This document shows positions 10,510 through 21,860 of a stretch of 64,000 nt of DNA, one piece after another. The DNA is from Hericium rajendrae. Lineage: Eukaryota > Basidiomycota > Agaricomycetes > Russulales > Hericiaceae. A model generated the notes under the pieces. That model was not told the DNA's origin. It saw only the letters and a program-made list of their open reading frames with translations, and made no database searches. The DNA is taken from the NCBI GenBank assembly GCA_033439255.1, contig JAVRDV010000019.1, positions 124,001-188,000 on the forward strand, written 5' to 3'. Made by a program: the position numbers and the translations under genes. Every line of letters begins with the position of its first letter. Positions within the stretch are counted from its first letter, which is position 1.

Positions 10510-11430
10510 CACCAGGGAGGCTGGCATATTACTCCAGCTTTGTGGTCTGCAATTGTATCATGATAAAGAGCTTCTTTAGTTTCAAGTGAAGTAAGATGGT
10601 GATAATGCAATCTCCTGTTATATTCTGAGTGAGGTAGGAAAGGTACGTAGATATTGATTCTTTTGTCCTTTGGAAATCTGCTTCACTGCATCTCTGATCA
10701 GGGCTCTATAATTAAGTGTAGGACTTGTGAGTTTGACCAATCAGATATAAGGATTTTTTTTTGCATTGATAGAAAAGTCACGGGCAACTACCAGACTTGC
10801 CTTGAGTGTTTAAAAAAAGGCATCATTGCAGAGGCCAAGGGCAAAGAAGATACTTCTACCATGTGTCCATTTATCTTTGCTGCTGTTTATACACATAGTC
10901 AGTTCAGTCTACCTCTGCTAGTCTCTTAGCTGGTGGAAATCTGTTTACAAGATTTGTCTCTAAAAGAAGAGGCATTCTGGAATGATGGTCTCTGACAGCT
11001 AGACACAATGGAGATTAGATTCTGTGTGTGTTGAGGAGTATCATAGACCTTGCAAACATCACCAACCTTGCAATCTAATCTCTGGCAGTTTTTTTTCCTA
11101 AGAACTTCATGTTTCAGAGACAAAAAAGCTCATAGGCATTATACTATGTATGCCTACTTTACAGTTTAATGCTCATCTATACATAAGTTTTCTGCTCATG
11201 CTTGACTCACATGACTGCCAAGAGTCTAGGAGAGTCTGTCACGGCAACCAATTGAGAGTCTTGATTTGATTTCACTGAAATTGATACTGCTGATGATCCT
11301 TTCTGTGTCTTCCGGTTCCGATACATATCTTGAGGTTAGTCTTGTCTCTTTTGAATTTTAGCATAGCTTATCACACAGATCCATAGAAATGTTGCAGACA
11401 AGAGGAATAATACCAAGGAGTGCTCCATTA
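10510..11430 (+). repeat. Repeat R, copy 1 (with eroded Cys-rich exon)
   Basis: This block aligns with 17600-18523 and with the dismembered copy at 14560-17460. Shared anchors are CACCAGGGAGGCTGGCAT, TTTGACCAATCAGATATAA, TTGCCTTGAGTGTTT and TTTTGAATTTTAGCATAGCT. In each copy the middle reads as the same short peptide with C-x2-C pairs (here KCRTCEFDQSDIRIFF, then TCLECLKKGIIAEAKG), suggesting a small zinc-binding exon inherited from an ancestral gene. Copies differ by many transitions and small indels. No transposase or long frame survives. Confidence 0.8.
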
Positions 11431-11754
11431 GAGCCTGCCTATGCAGAGAATCGATCTGCACAGAAAAATCATAAGAAAGAGGAGAAATCCAGAAAACATA
11501 CTTGGCCTTCAGGATGACCACCACCTGCAGTTGTCAGGACATTAGTAAGTTCATATGCTGATTTTGTGCAGTATCTGAAGGGTTTATTTCTTCTGAAGCC
11601 TGTGCACATTGATAATCTGAACATACAAAGAAGGCATAGTAAACGACAAGCAGAGAAATCCAGTAAGCACCTTTGATAGGGTTTGAAACTGTCATTACCT
11701 AAGGTCGATGTGACATTGGTATGTTTATATGCAAACTTTATGTACTTTCTGAAT

Positions 11755-11885
11755 ACTTTTATTTTATTTTATTTTATTTTATTTTATTTTATTTTATTTT
11801 ATTTTATTTTATTTTATTTTATTTTGTTTTGTTTTATTTTGTTTTGTTTTATTTTGTTTTGTTTTATTTTGTTTTGTTTTGTTTT
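11755..11885 (+). repeat. (TTTTA)n / (TTTTG)n microsatellite
   Basis: About 130 bp of pentanucleotide repeat, pure TTTTA at first and then mixed TTTTA and TTTTG from about 11825. The open frame through it (poly Phe/Ile/Leu/Tyr) is an artefact of the period. Confidence 0.98.
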
Positions 11886-12449
11886 GGGTTGGAAAGGGTG
11901 TGACGAATCCTTATCTAAAGAGTAGGTACTGTAGCTACTGCAGACGACAGTTGACTGGGGGTCCAGCCAACACCTGTTTCGCTTATATGCTCTTCAGGCC
12001 TGCATTAGTAATCATGATAGGGTAGCATCGGCGACCTTGGCCCGAAGGGCCATGGGAGCCGTTTGTAATCTTGTATGTCAAACTACCCACATTCCTGCAT
12101 CTCAACAACTGTTGTCATGGAATTTTGCTCTGAAATTTTGTATGTGAGTAGCTATATAGATGAAGCCCTTGTATATGAAATTTTAGCAAAAACGGCGATC
12201 CCGTTCTTTCTCAGCAAGGCAATCATTGTTGTGGGGGAGAGGAGGAGAAGATGGCCCAAACAATTCAGGCAGCAATGTTGGGGTCATTTGGGTGCATACA
12301 TATTGTTCATACATGCTATATTATGATGCTGCAGCAATATGGACCTGCCAAGAGCAATGCCTGAATTGTTTGGAGCACATTTGTCTAAAATTGACCCCCT
12401 CCAGGAGAAGACCTCTACCACTCATTATCCTAAGGTCCAATCTTGCTCA

Positions 12450-13930
12450 AACATGCATGGTATGTGCATGGTATATGCAGTGCTGTACATGCAAAGTTTC
12501 AGAATCATAGCTGCAACATTCAAATTATTTGAGCTGCATCTTGTTTTAGGAGATACATACTTTGATTGGCTTCAAATAATTCAGATATTCTCTCTGTTGC
12601 ATAACTGATAAATGAATCATATTCATGTACATTAAATATACATGCTCACAAAGTTTCATGATCATACAACATATTTTCAAATTGTTTGCCCTCTACCATC
12701 TCTTCGAGGAGGCAACTTTTGCTGCACATTTGTGTGTGGTTTGATCACACTCAAACTTATAGTATATGTGCTTTGCATTTGTTAGATGAGATGTGAAAAG
12801 TTTCAGAATCATAGCTGCAATATTCAAATTATTTGAGCTACATCTTTTTTTAGGGGATACATATGTTGATTAGCTTCAAATAATTCAGATATTCTCTCTG
12901 CTGCATAACTGATGAATGAATCATGTTTGTGTACATTCAATATACATACTCACAAAGCTTCGTAGTCATACCATACATTTTTAAATTGTCTGCCCTCTAT
13001 CACCTTCTCAAGAACATGACTGACTTTTGCCACGTATTTGCGTGTGGTCTGATCATCCTCAAACTTATTTGGTATGTGCTTTTCATATGTTAGATGAGGC
13101 ATGGAAAGTTTCAAAGTCATAGCCACAATATTCAAATTATTTGAGCTGCATCTTGTTTCAGAGGATACATACTTCGATTAGCTTCAAATAATTCAGATAT
13201 TACTTTTTCTGTATAACTTGTCAATGCATAGTGTTTATCTACATTCAATATACATCCTCACAGAGTTTTGAGAGTATATGATGTAATCTCATATTGTTTG
13301 CCCTTTGCCACCTCCTTGAGGAGGTAACTTTTGCCGTGCATTTGTGTGTGGTCTGATCATGCTCAAAGTTACCATACATGTGCTTTGCATATGTTAGGTC
13401 AGATGTAGAAGCATTCAGAGTTATAGCTACAATATTCGAATTATTTGAGCTACATCTTCTTCTGGAGGATATGTACCTTCATTGGCTTTAAATAATTCAG
13501 ATACTGCTTTTGTTGTACAGCTGGTCTATACATGGTACTCATTCATACTCATTGTACATCCTCACAGAGGTTCTAGACAATAGGACACAATCTCACATTG
13601 TTTGCTCTCTGCCACCTCCTCGAGGAGGTTACTTTTGCTATGCATTTGTGTCTAGTCTGATCATGCTCAAACTTACCATACATGTGCTTTGCATACGTTG
13701 GGTCTGACGTGAAGAAGTTCAGAGCTACAGCAGCAATATTTCAATTATTTGGAAGAGATTTGTTTCACAAGAGAGGCACACTTTGATTAGAGGCAAATAA
13801 TTCAGATAGTGCTTCTGCTGTACAGCTGGCCCATGCATACTGTTTATCTCTCTCATTCTATATCCTCACAGAGTCTCGACATGCTAGGACATGTTCTCAC
13901 ATTGTTTGCACAGAACTTTAATGAGCATAG
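12450..13930 (+). repeat. Satellite of ~305 bp, five tandem diverged units
   Basis: The landmark (T)TTCAGA-TCATAGC---AATATTCAAATTATTTG falls at about 12497, 12801, 13109, 13413 and 13717, a spacing of 304-308 bp. Each unit also has an ATAATTCAGATA segment, a CCTCCTCGAGGAGG palindrome or a decayed version, and GTGTGGTCTGATC. Units are strongly diverged, AT-rich and almost free of CpG, so the array is old. Two further units lie at 18560-19080. Confidence 0.85.
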
Positions 13931-14339
13931 GGATAGCTCGAAGACCAAGTCACATCATCTACATATATATCATGAGGTAGTGACTTCTGTTTGTCCACAC
14001 CAGCCACTGTACGCATAAGCAGTTGTTTCTTGCCATCCTTACTCACGCTCACATACACTCTGCACAACATGGAGATGAGTCAATCTATTGTTATATCTGG
14101 TAACCCAAGTGGGCCATGTTGGGTTGGGTTGATGATGTTACTCTCGATGACAACAAAGTATGAAAAGATCGAAAATGATCTGGACTTTAGTGATTGTAGA
14201 ATCACATGGAACACTCACATAGCCTTACTGTACAAGTTAGACACACGCTTACTGATACCTTAGTGAGCTGACTGATGCTGTTCTCATACAATGAGCAATC
14301 TATGATGCTATGCTTATAATTACTGTACAATTTCTGATT

Positions 14340-14560
14340 GGTAGATATGCAGAGCCCACAGTACTATATAAGGGCTCCCTCGTTCGCTCAGATATCTCAC
14401 TCTTTCACATAATAGACTGAGGTGAGCATATCTTGCATTACTTATGAGTTTTGCCTTTACTCACTCTACTTGTAGCATAGACTAACATCTCTCTAAGTCG
14501 TGTTTCTTCAGGCCAGACTGTGTTCTTTACCTTTTGTACGCACAGCTCGATGCTGAGGTC
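14340..14560 (+). promoter_or_regulatory. TATA-box promoter-like segment, possible solo-LTR remnant
   Basis: TATATAA at 14365-14371 is followed by a pyrimidine-rich initiator-like run (CTCACTCTTTCACATAATAG). The arrangement resembles the U3/R part of a fungal LTR, but no matching second LTR, primer-binding site or target duplication was found, so this is only a candidate. Confidence 0.25.
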
Positions 14561-14672
14561 CAAGCTTTTAGCACTGATTTCTAGATGCTTACAACAGCTG
14601 TATCGGAATGTCACTGGATCTTTGCCATTTGCAAGTCTGGATATCCTGCAAGAACAATGAGCTTCCCATATA
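14560..14672 (+). repeat. Repeat R, copy 2, left fragment
   Basis: Aligns with 17605-17712 of copy 3 (CTGATTTCT(A/G)GA(T/C)GCTT, then GATATCCTGC). The fragment stops at the TA where the 690 bp element is inserted and resumes at 15365. Confidence 0.7.
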
Positions 14673-15362
14673 CTGTACCATTTAAAACGGATCGTCAGTC
14701 TCTTGTGACTGTGACGGACCTGACGAAATTGTCATTTCGTCATTACAAGGATGTTGCCGTGACTTCAGACAAAATTTCGTCAACATGACTTTTCGTCCGA
14801 GAAGGAGCAGCACACATATGTACGACATGTAGCAGGGTGTGCGCAAGGTACAGCACTGAAGTAATGGCCATACCTGCAGTGGCATCGCAGGTGGTGTGTT
14901 CACACTTAATGTCAACGCTGACGCTGCCTGTCCGCCGGTGTCACTCTCGGGCCTCTCAACAGGCACCAGTCCGCTGTCCTCCCGCACCACGCACCCAAGA
15001 CCAAACCCAAGCAGTGGCACATATGTGCAATCACCAAGTCCGGGTCTAGCGCTGCCCACCGCCGAGGTGTATCGAGCACCTTAAAATCATGCTTGGTGGC
15101 CCGTAGAAATACGAGGTCAATGTTGCGGGGCTGCACAGGGCCAATGAGGCAATGCCTCCTGATGCCACGAAGCACCATGCTTAAGCTCTGGCACTGCGGG
15201 CGGCGAGAGGCTCAAATTCTTGGGATTTTTGGCATTTTCGTGCTTTCAGACACTCGAAAAACCATTTCGTCAGACCAACCTGTGACCTGTGATGAGGGTC
15301 AGATTTCGTCTCGTCAGAGGGCCTTTTGACACGTGACTGACAAACCGTTTTAAATGGTACAG
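14673..15362 (+). mobile_element. 690 bp non-autonomous Tc1/mariner-like element (MITE) with TA target duplication
   Basis: The element begins CTGTACCATTTAAAACGG and ends with the exact reverse complement, CCGTTTTAAATGGTACAG. The inverted match continues imperfectly (GTCAGTC) to about 28 bp. It is flanked on both sides by TA (14671-14672 and 15363-15364). Related copies of host repeat R lack it at this point, which gives an empty-site comparison. TTTCGTCA-type subterminal motifs occur near both ends. No transposase is encoded, so it would depend on one supplied elsewhere. TA duplication is typical of the IS630/Tc1/mariner superfamily; the superfamily call rests on that alone. Confidence 0.85.
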
Positions 15363-15364
15363 TA

Positions 15365-15636
15365 TCAGGTGGAGCAAGACCGTGATGAGTCAATCTCTTG
15401 CTTTAACTCAAGTGAAGCAGAAAAGGTGCGTGGATATTGAGTCCTTGGTCCTTTTGAAATTTACCTCATTACATCTCTGATCAGGCCTTTCTGATTAAGT
15501 CGACAACTTGTGAGTTTGACCAATCAGATATAAGGATCTTCGTTTCCATCAATGAAAGACTCGCGAGCAACTGTAAGACTTGCCTTGAGTGTTTGGAAGA
15601 AGACATCATTGCAGAGACTGAGGGGCAAGAAGACAT
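15365..15636 (+). repeat. Repeat R, copy 2, middle fragment (Cys-rich exon relic)
   Basis: Continues repeat R after the MITE. It encodes the relic TCEFDQSDIRIFVSINERL and NCKTCLECLEEDIIAE, in which both C-x2-C pairs survive. It is interrupted at 15637 by a fold-back element. Confidence 0.75.
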
Positions 15637-15748
15637 CAGCAAAACAGTCGGGGTCCTTGAGGCCTTGGGGGCTCTTGGCGCACTTTGCAAGAGGTGTCAA
15701 GAGACCTCAAGGCCTCAAGACGCGTCAAGCACCCCGACTGCTTTGCTG
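15637..15748 (+). mobile_element. 112 bp GC-rich fold-back element
   Basis: The left end CAGCAAAACAGTCGGGGT is matched by the reverse complement of the right end (CAGCAAAGCAGTCGGGGT). The inverted arms continue as CTTGAGGCCTTG with a short insertion on one side, so almost the whole element folds on itself. The target-site sequence GAG-CTGAGGGGCAAGAAGACA before it is partly repeated after it, interrupted by the next insertion. Its GC content contrasts with the surrounding AT-rich repeat. Too short to encode a protein. Confidence 0.6.
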
Positions 15749-15764
15749 ATGGAGAGGCTGAGGG

Positions 15765-17249
15765 AGGCCCCGTGAAGCTCCTATGTATGCTTCCCGGTCA
15801 GAGAGGTCGAAATCCGCCGAGAAAAGTTCAATGTTTGGAGTCCAAAAAGTGCTACTACCGGGAACCATCTGTCACATTGGGGATTTTCTCGTATCTGTGA
15901 TGTATTGTCACAGCATCTCCTCAGCACCGGTCTAGAGGGACTATAATTCGAAGCTTGAACAGTATTCAATGTATTCAATGTACGAACATATACTACCATT
16001 ACACATATTCTAGTTTGTAGCAATTTCGTATCAAAATGATCAGTCCTGCAAGATAGCGCGGACTTCGTCTGCGCAAGGGCTCCCCTTGCGAGTCGTGTGA
16101 CGCCGTATTCGGATTCAACTGCACGAAGTTGCTATTGCGAAGCTGCTCGTCAGTACTTGTGATGCTTTTGTGCTTAAGTTATAAAGAACGTGATCTGCTT
16201 TTGCGTGTATAAGCAGGAGAAATTTATCGTCCACGCAGAAAAAGGCGTGGATGATGAGTCTTCATAACGCCCTTTGAGCACGCATCAGTGTCCGACACTG
16301 ATTTCGAATCGGGGACAAGACTCATGCAGCGCGTGCCCTCTGCGTTCAGCCAGCGCGCGTGCATGGCAAGAGAGCAAGCGCGCAGCTGCGATAGAGCATG
16401 AGCGCGCAGCCGCGATAGAGCGTGAGCGCGCAAGCGATGCAGAGCGAGAGCGGGCTTGCATGAGAGCGGGCGCAGCGCAGCAATGCGAGCGGCTAGCGCG
16501 CAAGAGACGAACTCGCTGCAACTCCGCATCACAATGATCCATGTGACTATGGTTCGAAAGGCAGAGAGGGAATGGTACATACATGCATCAAGGGAAGGTA
16601 GCGATGGAGACAGATACGATAGACCTGCAGCCGAGTCGACAGCGTCGACCGATCTTTGAACAGTGTTGACGACTTGCACCTTGCTTGTAAAATTCGAGCC
16701 TTGCACCAATATAGCAGCGGCCGCCCTAGTATGTCTCGCTGCACGTCACCACAGAACTGCCTCATCCAAGTATGTTGATCATGCAGACATTTCCCTCTGC
16801 TAGATTCAGAAAAAGATCTGGAATATTGTGGGCAATAATCGGGTGAGGATCTTTATTGTATAAAGCTAGTGCGCACCTTCGCCCACGAGAAGCGTAACAG
16901 GCTTTGCTGTTGTCCTCCTGTCAGTGGAATTCATGGTCAACTTTCGGCTTGTGCATCTCAGATCAAGGCCCTAAGCAAGACGAACACAATATGATGCGGC
17001 ATGCCTTACGGCTGACAATTGCATTGAGCAGCACCGTAAGAAGGTGGACCACGGGCCGCCTTTGATCATGTCCGCGCCCGGTCTAGTAAGATCAATCCCT
17101 GCCAAAATCGGCCCCAAAAGTGCTATTAAACGGGAAAGATCGACCGTCAACTGCCCAGAAAAGTTCTATATTTGGGAAGGAAAATCGCAAAATCCGGTTC
17201 AAAAAGTGCTATTCTGTCGGGAAACGTACATAGGAGCTTCACAGGGCCT
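15765..17249 (+). mobile_element. 1485 bp DNA transposon-like element with 8 bp target duplication
   Basis: Left terminus AGGCCCCGTGAAGCTCCTA matches the reverse complement of the right terminus, AGGCCCTGTGAAGCTCCTA. Similarity continues through TGTA-G-TTCCCG for about 35 bp, and the direct 8 bp GCTGAGGG lies at 15757-15764 and again at 17250-17257. It interrupts repeat R copy 2, whose sequence resumes after it. An 8 bp duplication fits hAT or P-like superfamilies. The interior has a GC-rich, CpG-rich island (16330-16520) with open frames made of Ala/Arg/Glu repeats (for example AAAIERERASDAERER), but no DDE or zinc-finger transposase is visible, so it looks non-autonomous. Confidence 0.8.
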
Positions 17250-17257
17250 GCTGAGGG

Positions 17258-17460
17258 CAAGGAAGATAGTTCTACCATGTGTCCATTATAATATTTTTGC
17301 TGCTGTTCATCCTGTTCTGGGTGATAATCTCTTTGTCTCCTCCAGCACTCCCAAATTCTCTCATCCACCCTCCCACTTGGTGTTTTGGTCCTGAGGTATC
17401 TGCTATTCAATAACCTCAGTATCTCAAAATCCAAAAAATGTGTGACAGTGAACACAACAC
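17258..17460 (+). repeat. Repeat R, copy 2, right fragment
   Basis: Resumes with GGCAAGGAAGATAGTTCTAC and ATTTTTGCTGCTGTTCA, matching copy 3 at about 17935-17990, then diverges. Confidence 0.65.
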
Positions 17461-17599
17461 GTTCACATCATGTCTCTTCCTTCTCCCATACTAGTGTTCT
17501 TTGGTGCAAGTTTTTATGCAGAATCCTGTAATTTTGTGACTTAGCTTGGAAGTTGACCTGTGTTATATTCTTACCTTTTATACAGCTAGACACTTTAAG

Positions 17600-18523
17600 C
17601 ATCAAGTACTGATTTCTGGACGCTTGCACCAGGGAGGCTGGCATGCCACTCCAGCTTCGTGGTCTGCAAGTTTCAATATCCTGCGATGATAAACAGCTTC
17701 CTCAGTTTCAAGTGAAGCAAGATGGTGACAATTCAATCTTCTGTTATATCCCGAGTGAGGCAGAAAAGGTACATGGATATCAATTCTTTTGCTGATCAGG
17801 CCTTTATAATTGAGTTTACAACTGGTGGGTTTGACCAGTCAGATATAAAAGTTTTCATTTCCATTGATGGAACACTCGCGGGCAACTGCAAGACTCACCT
17901 TGAGTGTTTGGAAGACAGCATCATTGCAGAGGCCAAGGGCAAAGAAGACAGTTCTACCATGTGTCTATTTATTTTTGCTGCTGTTCACACACGTGGTCAG
18001 CCCCAGTCTACCTCCGCTAGCCTTTCAGCTAGTGAAAATCTGTTTACAACATTCATCTCTAGAAGGAAAGGCATCCTGAAATCATGATCTCTCACAGCTA
18101 GGCACAGTGAAGATCAAAATCTGCCATGTCAACGAGCATGATAGACCTTGCAAATATTACAAACCTTACAACCTAACCATTGGCAGTTTTTTTCCCTCAG
18201 AACTTCATGTTTTGGAGACAAAAAAGCTTACAGGGTACAATTATAGCATGTACGCCTGCTTCACAGTTCAATGCTCATCTATATATAAGTTATCTCCTCA
18301 CGCTTCACTCATATGACTGTCAATAGTCTAGGAGAACCTGTCAAGGCCACTTATTGAGGGTTACAATTCAATTTCACTAAAATTGATACTGCCGATGATC
18401 CTTTCTGTGTCTTCTGATTCCGATACATGCCTCAAGGCCAGTTTTCTCTCTTTTGAATTTTAGCATAGCTCATCACACGAATCCATAGAAATGTGCGAGA
18501 GGAATAATACCAGGCAGTGCTCT
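17600..18523 (+). repeat. Repeat R, copy 3 (uninterrupted)
   Basis: The least disturbed copy, with the same order of anchors as copy 1. The Cys-rich exon relic reads GGFDQSDIKVFISIDGTL and NCKTHLECLEDSIIAE, so two of the four cysteine positions are lost (C to G and C to H). Used here as the empty-site reference for the insertions in copy 2. Confidence 0.8.
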
Positions 18524-18559
18524 GCTGTCATCGTACAAGGTAACCATTGGTATGTGCAT

Positions 18560-19080
18560 TGTGTACAGAGGCAGTTGTATGTGCAGTGTGCATGCTTTCA
18601 TCTAACAACGCACGAAATCATTTGTGTATGGTCTGATCGTACACAAAGATACCATGCATGTGCTTTATATCAGAGCTACAGTGGCAGTATTCAAATTATT
18701 TGGAGGAGATCTTGTTCAGAGGGGAGGTGCAATTTGAACAGCAGAAAATAATCCATTTATTGCTTCTCCTCTATGGCTAGTCAATGCACAGTGTTTATCT
18801 ACATTCAATATACATCCTCACAGAGTTTCCAGACAATATGACATCTTCTCACTTTGATTGCCCTCTGCTACCTCCTCAAGGAGGTGGCTTTGGCCACGCA
18901 TTTATGTGTGGTCCGATTGCACTCAAACTTACCGTACATGTGCTTTGCGTATGTTAGATCAGACATGGAAAGTCTCAGAGTCATATCAGCAATATTCAAA
19001 TTCTTTGAGAAAGGTCTTTGTTCAAGGGGGTACACACTTTGAACAGTCAATGTCAGGGGCAGAATTGAATGCATGCTCAT
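18560..19080 (+). repeat. Satellite of ~305 bp, two further units
   Basis: Landmarks TCAGAGCTACAG and TCAGAGTCATAT fall at about 18670 and 18974, again 304 bp apart, with CCTCCTCAAGGAGG between them. Same family as 12450-13930. Confidence 0.75.
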
Positions 19081-20744
19081 GCAGTGCTCATCATCCAGAC
19101 CACCTCTAATAGGTCTCTCTTTTTACCAGCCTTCATACATATGATGCTGTCATCACACGGGGTAACCATTCATATGTGCATGGTGTGAAGGGGCAGTTGT
19201 ATGTGCAGTGCCCATGTTTTCACCTAACAACGCACAAAACATACAAGACGTGACAGAGCTGGCGCTCTGCCAGTCTTGGTCAAGGTTAGAGTCAATATTC
19301 ATATTCTGTTTTGGAAGAGCAGGGTTCATGTGCATATTCAGTCGCATTTGGACGAAACGTATTACAGAAGCAACATCTACACGATTTGGTACGAAAATAT
19401 ATAGAATTCTAGGGGGGGGGCCAATTTAAAAGTTTCTCCAATTTTCTAACACCCCTTCGATCGTAGTCATCTTAGAAATCGTGATCTTGTACTTACTCTT
19501 GACCTCCACGATCGCCCGTATGAAACAAACTGGGCATTTATACCATAATGTGCGTCTCGGTCAGAAGCACGAGAGAAAAAGGAGATGGCCAGACACACAA
19601 TGCATCCTCAAATAGTCCTCCGCAACGTGGCTCGCCGTCTCGCGGTCGTTCCACCTTGAGCGCGCGCACGACACCAGGAGCACCACGCACGGCATAGTAC
19701 TGCGGCTACTCAGGTCTCAAAGGCATACAGATACAAATGCACGCACCTCGTCCAGAGCGAACCAGGGGCATAAACGGGCGCAGTGACTAATCCTTCTGCG
19801 CCTTCCCGTGCGTGGGAAGGCGAGGTACTCCGTACTCAACACAGAGTGAATCTTGTGTCTGGACGCGCTGATGTGGTACAGCCGCGAGATCGAAGCGTCA
19901 AGCGCGAAGACGTCCGTCATGCTCTGAACGAATTGTCGCGCTGCGGGACCACGTCGACGGCATTATCACGTTTGTCTCGTCAACAATGAACGCGAGCGAG
20001 GACGCGGTATGCGGGACGCAGTGCCAGATCTTGCACTGCATGATAACGTGCATGCCATATGCAAGATCGGCACTGATTCTATGCATTCATCACGATGGCG
20101 GGCAGAATGCTTGCCTGCGTGCAGATGTGAGCTTCGCTTATATGCAAGGATAGGTTATGGGTACCTGCAATCAGTCTCGAAATACAGAGATCCTACAGCC
20201 CCACATAGCGAACCAATCAGCACAGAAAAACAACACGACGACGCCCTTCACACGACCTCTTGGAGAGGATGCCCGCTCAGAGCACACTGCGCCCCTCGAC
20301 GATCGTGCGCTATGTGTCACGCACAGCCTGGTCGGACGTCACCAGCAGGCGATGGGAACACGCGCTGGTTGTATAGTAGGAAGTGTGACAGCATAATGGT
20401 CATGGAAGAGAATGCACTGCTGACTTACCGTGATTTTAAAGTCGATGCGGGCACACAATGCATGCATTAATAAGCATATTCAGTAGTGGAAAATATATGT
20501 CATATCCGAGTGCGGGATGACGTTCAATCCACAACGACACTTCTCGGAAGATGGAGTAGTCTACAGACTGCGCAGCAGAGTGTACAACCACATGTGAGAC
20601 TTTTTGAGCAAACAGGAAGAGACGTGCGAAAGAGACTACAACCAAACATGTACAATTGCTGCGCAGCATACTCAGCAATAGTAGAGGAATAGAGGAATCA
20701 ATAAATGGCCCTTTCAAGCAAGATCATCTACTGTCTTGCACAGC
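19081..20744. other. Transition from AT-rich block to GC-richer unique sequence; no gene recognised
   Basis: From about 19450 base composition returns to that of the gene-bearing regions. Short frames occur but none has domains or plausible splice partners. A perfect 9 bp hairpin lies near 19798-19821 (CGCCTTCCC / GGGAAGGCG). Its meaning is unknown. Confidence 0.4.
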
Positions 20745-21860
20745 CTACAATTCGCTGTCCATTTGCTCATCGAAACACTCATCCAGTCCCTTCTGCGCTC
20801 CCTTCTGCATTGCCACTAGTGCCAATTCTGTGTCCTTCAAGTTTCCCAATGACTCCCATAGCTGTCGTGCAACATCACCAGTAAACCAATGGTCCTCTCC
20901 AAGGCGGCAAAGCACACCCTGTAGGCTCTCCTTGACGGCAAGTCTGAGATCATCAGGCACTGCAGCCAGCCGGAGCATGTCTGCGTCCGAAACGATGGGT
21001 GCAACGACCGTTGCCGGCATGTTGCCATGAGCTTTGCTGGATTCGATCAAGGCAGACGTCATCCGCTGTGACCCATGCACTGTCGGCATAGGTATTTGAT
21101 CATTTACATCCTGATTTTTGCTCTTTTGCACCTTCTTTCGAGAGTTAGAGGATGCAAAAGCAAGACACAGACACGCACTGGCTGAGAAGCACTTATTCTC
21201 CCGCTATTCTCCCTTTTTTTCACAGCCTTGACAGGTTGCGACGCTCTTTGCATCATCTTTTCTGCTGAAACATTCTCAAAGTCACAATCCCTTATGTGGG
21301 TCAGCCAAACTAACAACTCTGAGGACAATGATGCCTTACATTGTAAGCACTTCTGTCTCAGTGGTGGGTATTTCTATCCAGCTGGCAAGGCCTATACCCT
21401 GCGCCCTAGACGCGAGGTATATCCCATCAAAAATGAGGCAGCACAGCCACAGATTGTCTGAATCGCTGAAGGAAGGCATCTACGCTTCGGCCAAGAACCA
21501 GGTTCTCAATGCCCAGAGTAAGGAGTTTCGCCACCTCCATCGCTGCCTCACTGAGTTGATCAACCTCTCGAATGGTCAGCACCTTACCCTCCCTCTCAGA
21601 CCAATGCCTCCTCCCTCCACCCCTGAGAACATGGTGACTATCAAGCCAACTCCTGTTCTGACCTCCACCCCACTCGCTCCTGCTCCGTATGTCGACAGCC
21701 AACCCTTGCTTCTGAATTCAACTTAAGGCAAGTACCTAGCATTATTTCTATGTCGTAACAAATACCAACGCTGAGAAATGACGACATATGACTTGCAGAC
21801 CTCTTGGACAAGCCTGTCTTGAGCTCTCTGTACGTCCATGTCTGGTGGCAAATGTATCAT
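20745..21860 (-). CDS. Small helical protein of unknown function (gene C)
   Basis: Minus strand, about five exons, start MIHLPPDMDVQRAQDRL at 21860. Recognisable exon pieces are VLTIREVDQLSEAAMEVAKL (about 21577-21440), LLVWLTHIRDCDFENVSAEK (about 21320-21235), and a long last exon (SALIESSKAHGNMPATV to DECFDEQMDSEL, stop at 20745). Introns are short GT-AG. The product is predicted mostly helical, acidic at its end, with no recognised domain and no membrane segment. It lies about 130 bp downstream of the large Ulp1-like gene on the same strand, so the two could be functionally linked, but that is proximity only. Confidence 0.5.

Noticed and set aside
11683-11925. Hydrophobic open frame through the TTTTA repeat
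   Set aside because: Produced by the pentanucleotide period; no coding evidence outside the repeat.
14340-14560. Solo LTR retrotransposon
   Set aside because: TATA box and initiator look right, but no partner LTR, ends or target duplication were found; kept only as a weak promoter-like feature.
16274-16709. Arg/Ala/Glu repeat frames on both strands inside the 1485 bp element
   Set aside because: Low-complexity GC island open in several frames; no transposase motif.
19796-19822. Perfect 9 bp hairpin as a terminator
   Set aside because: Rho-independent terminators are not used in a fungal nucleus and no adjacent gene ends there.
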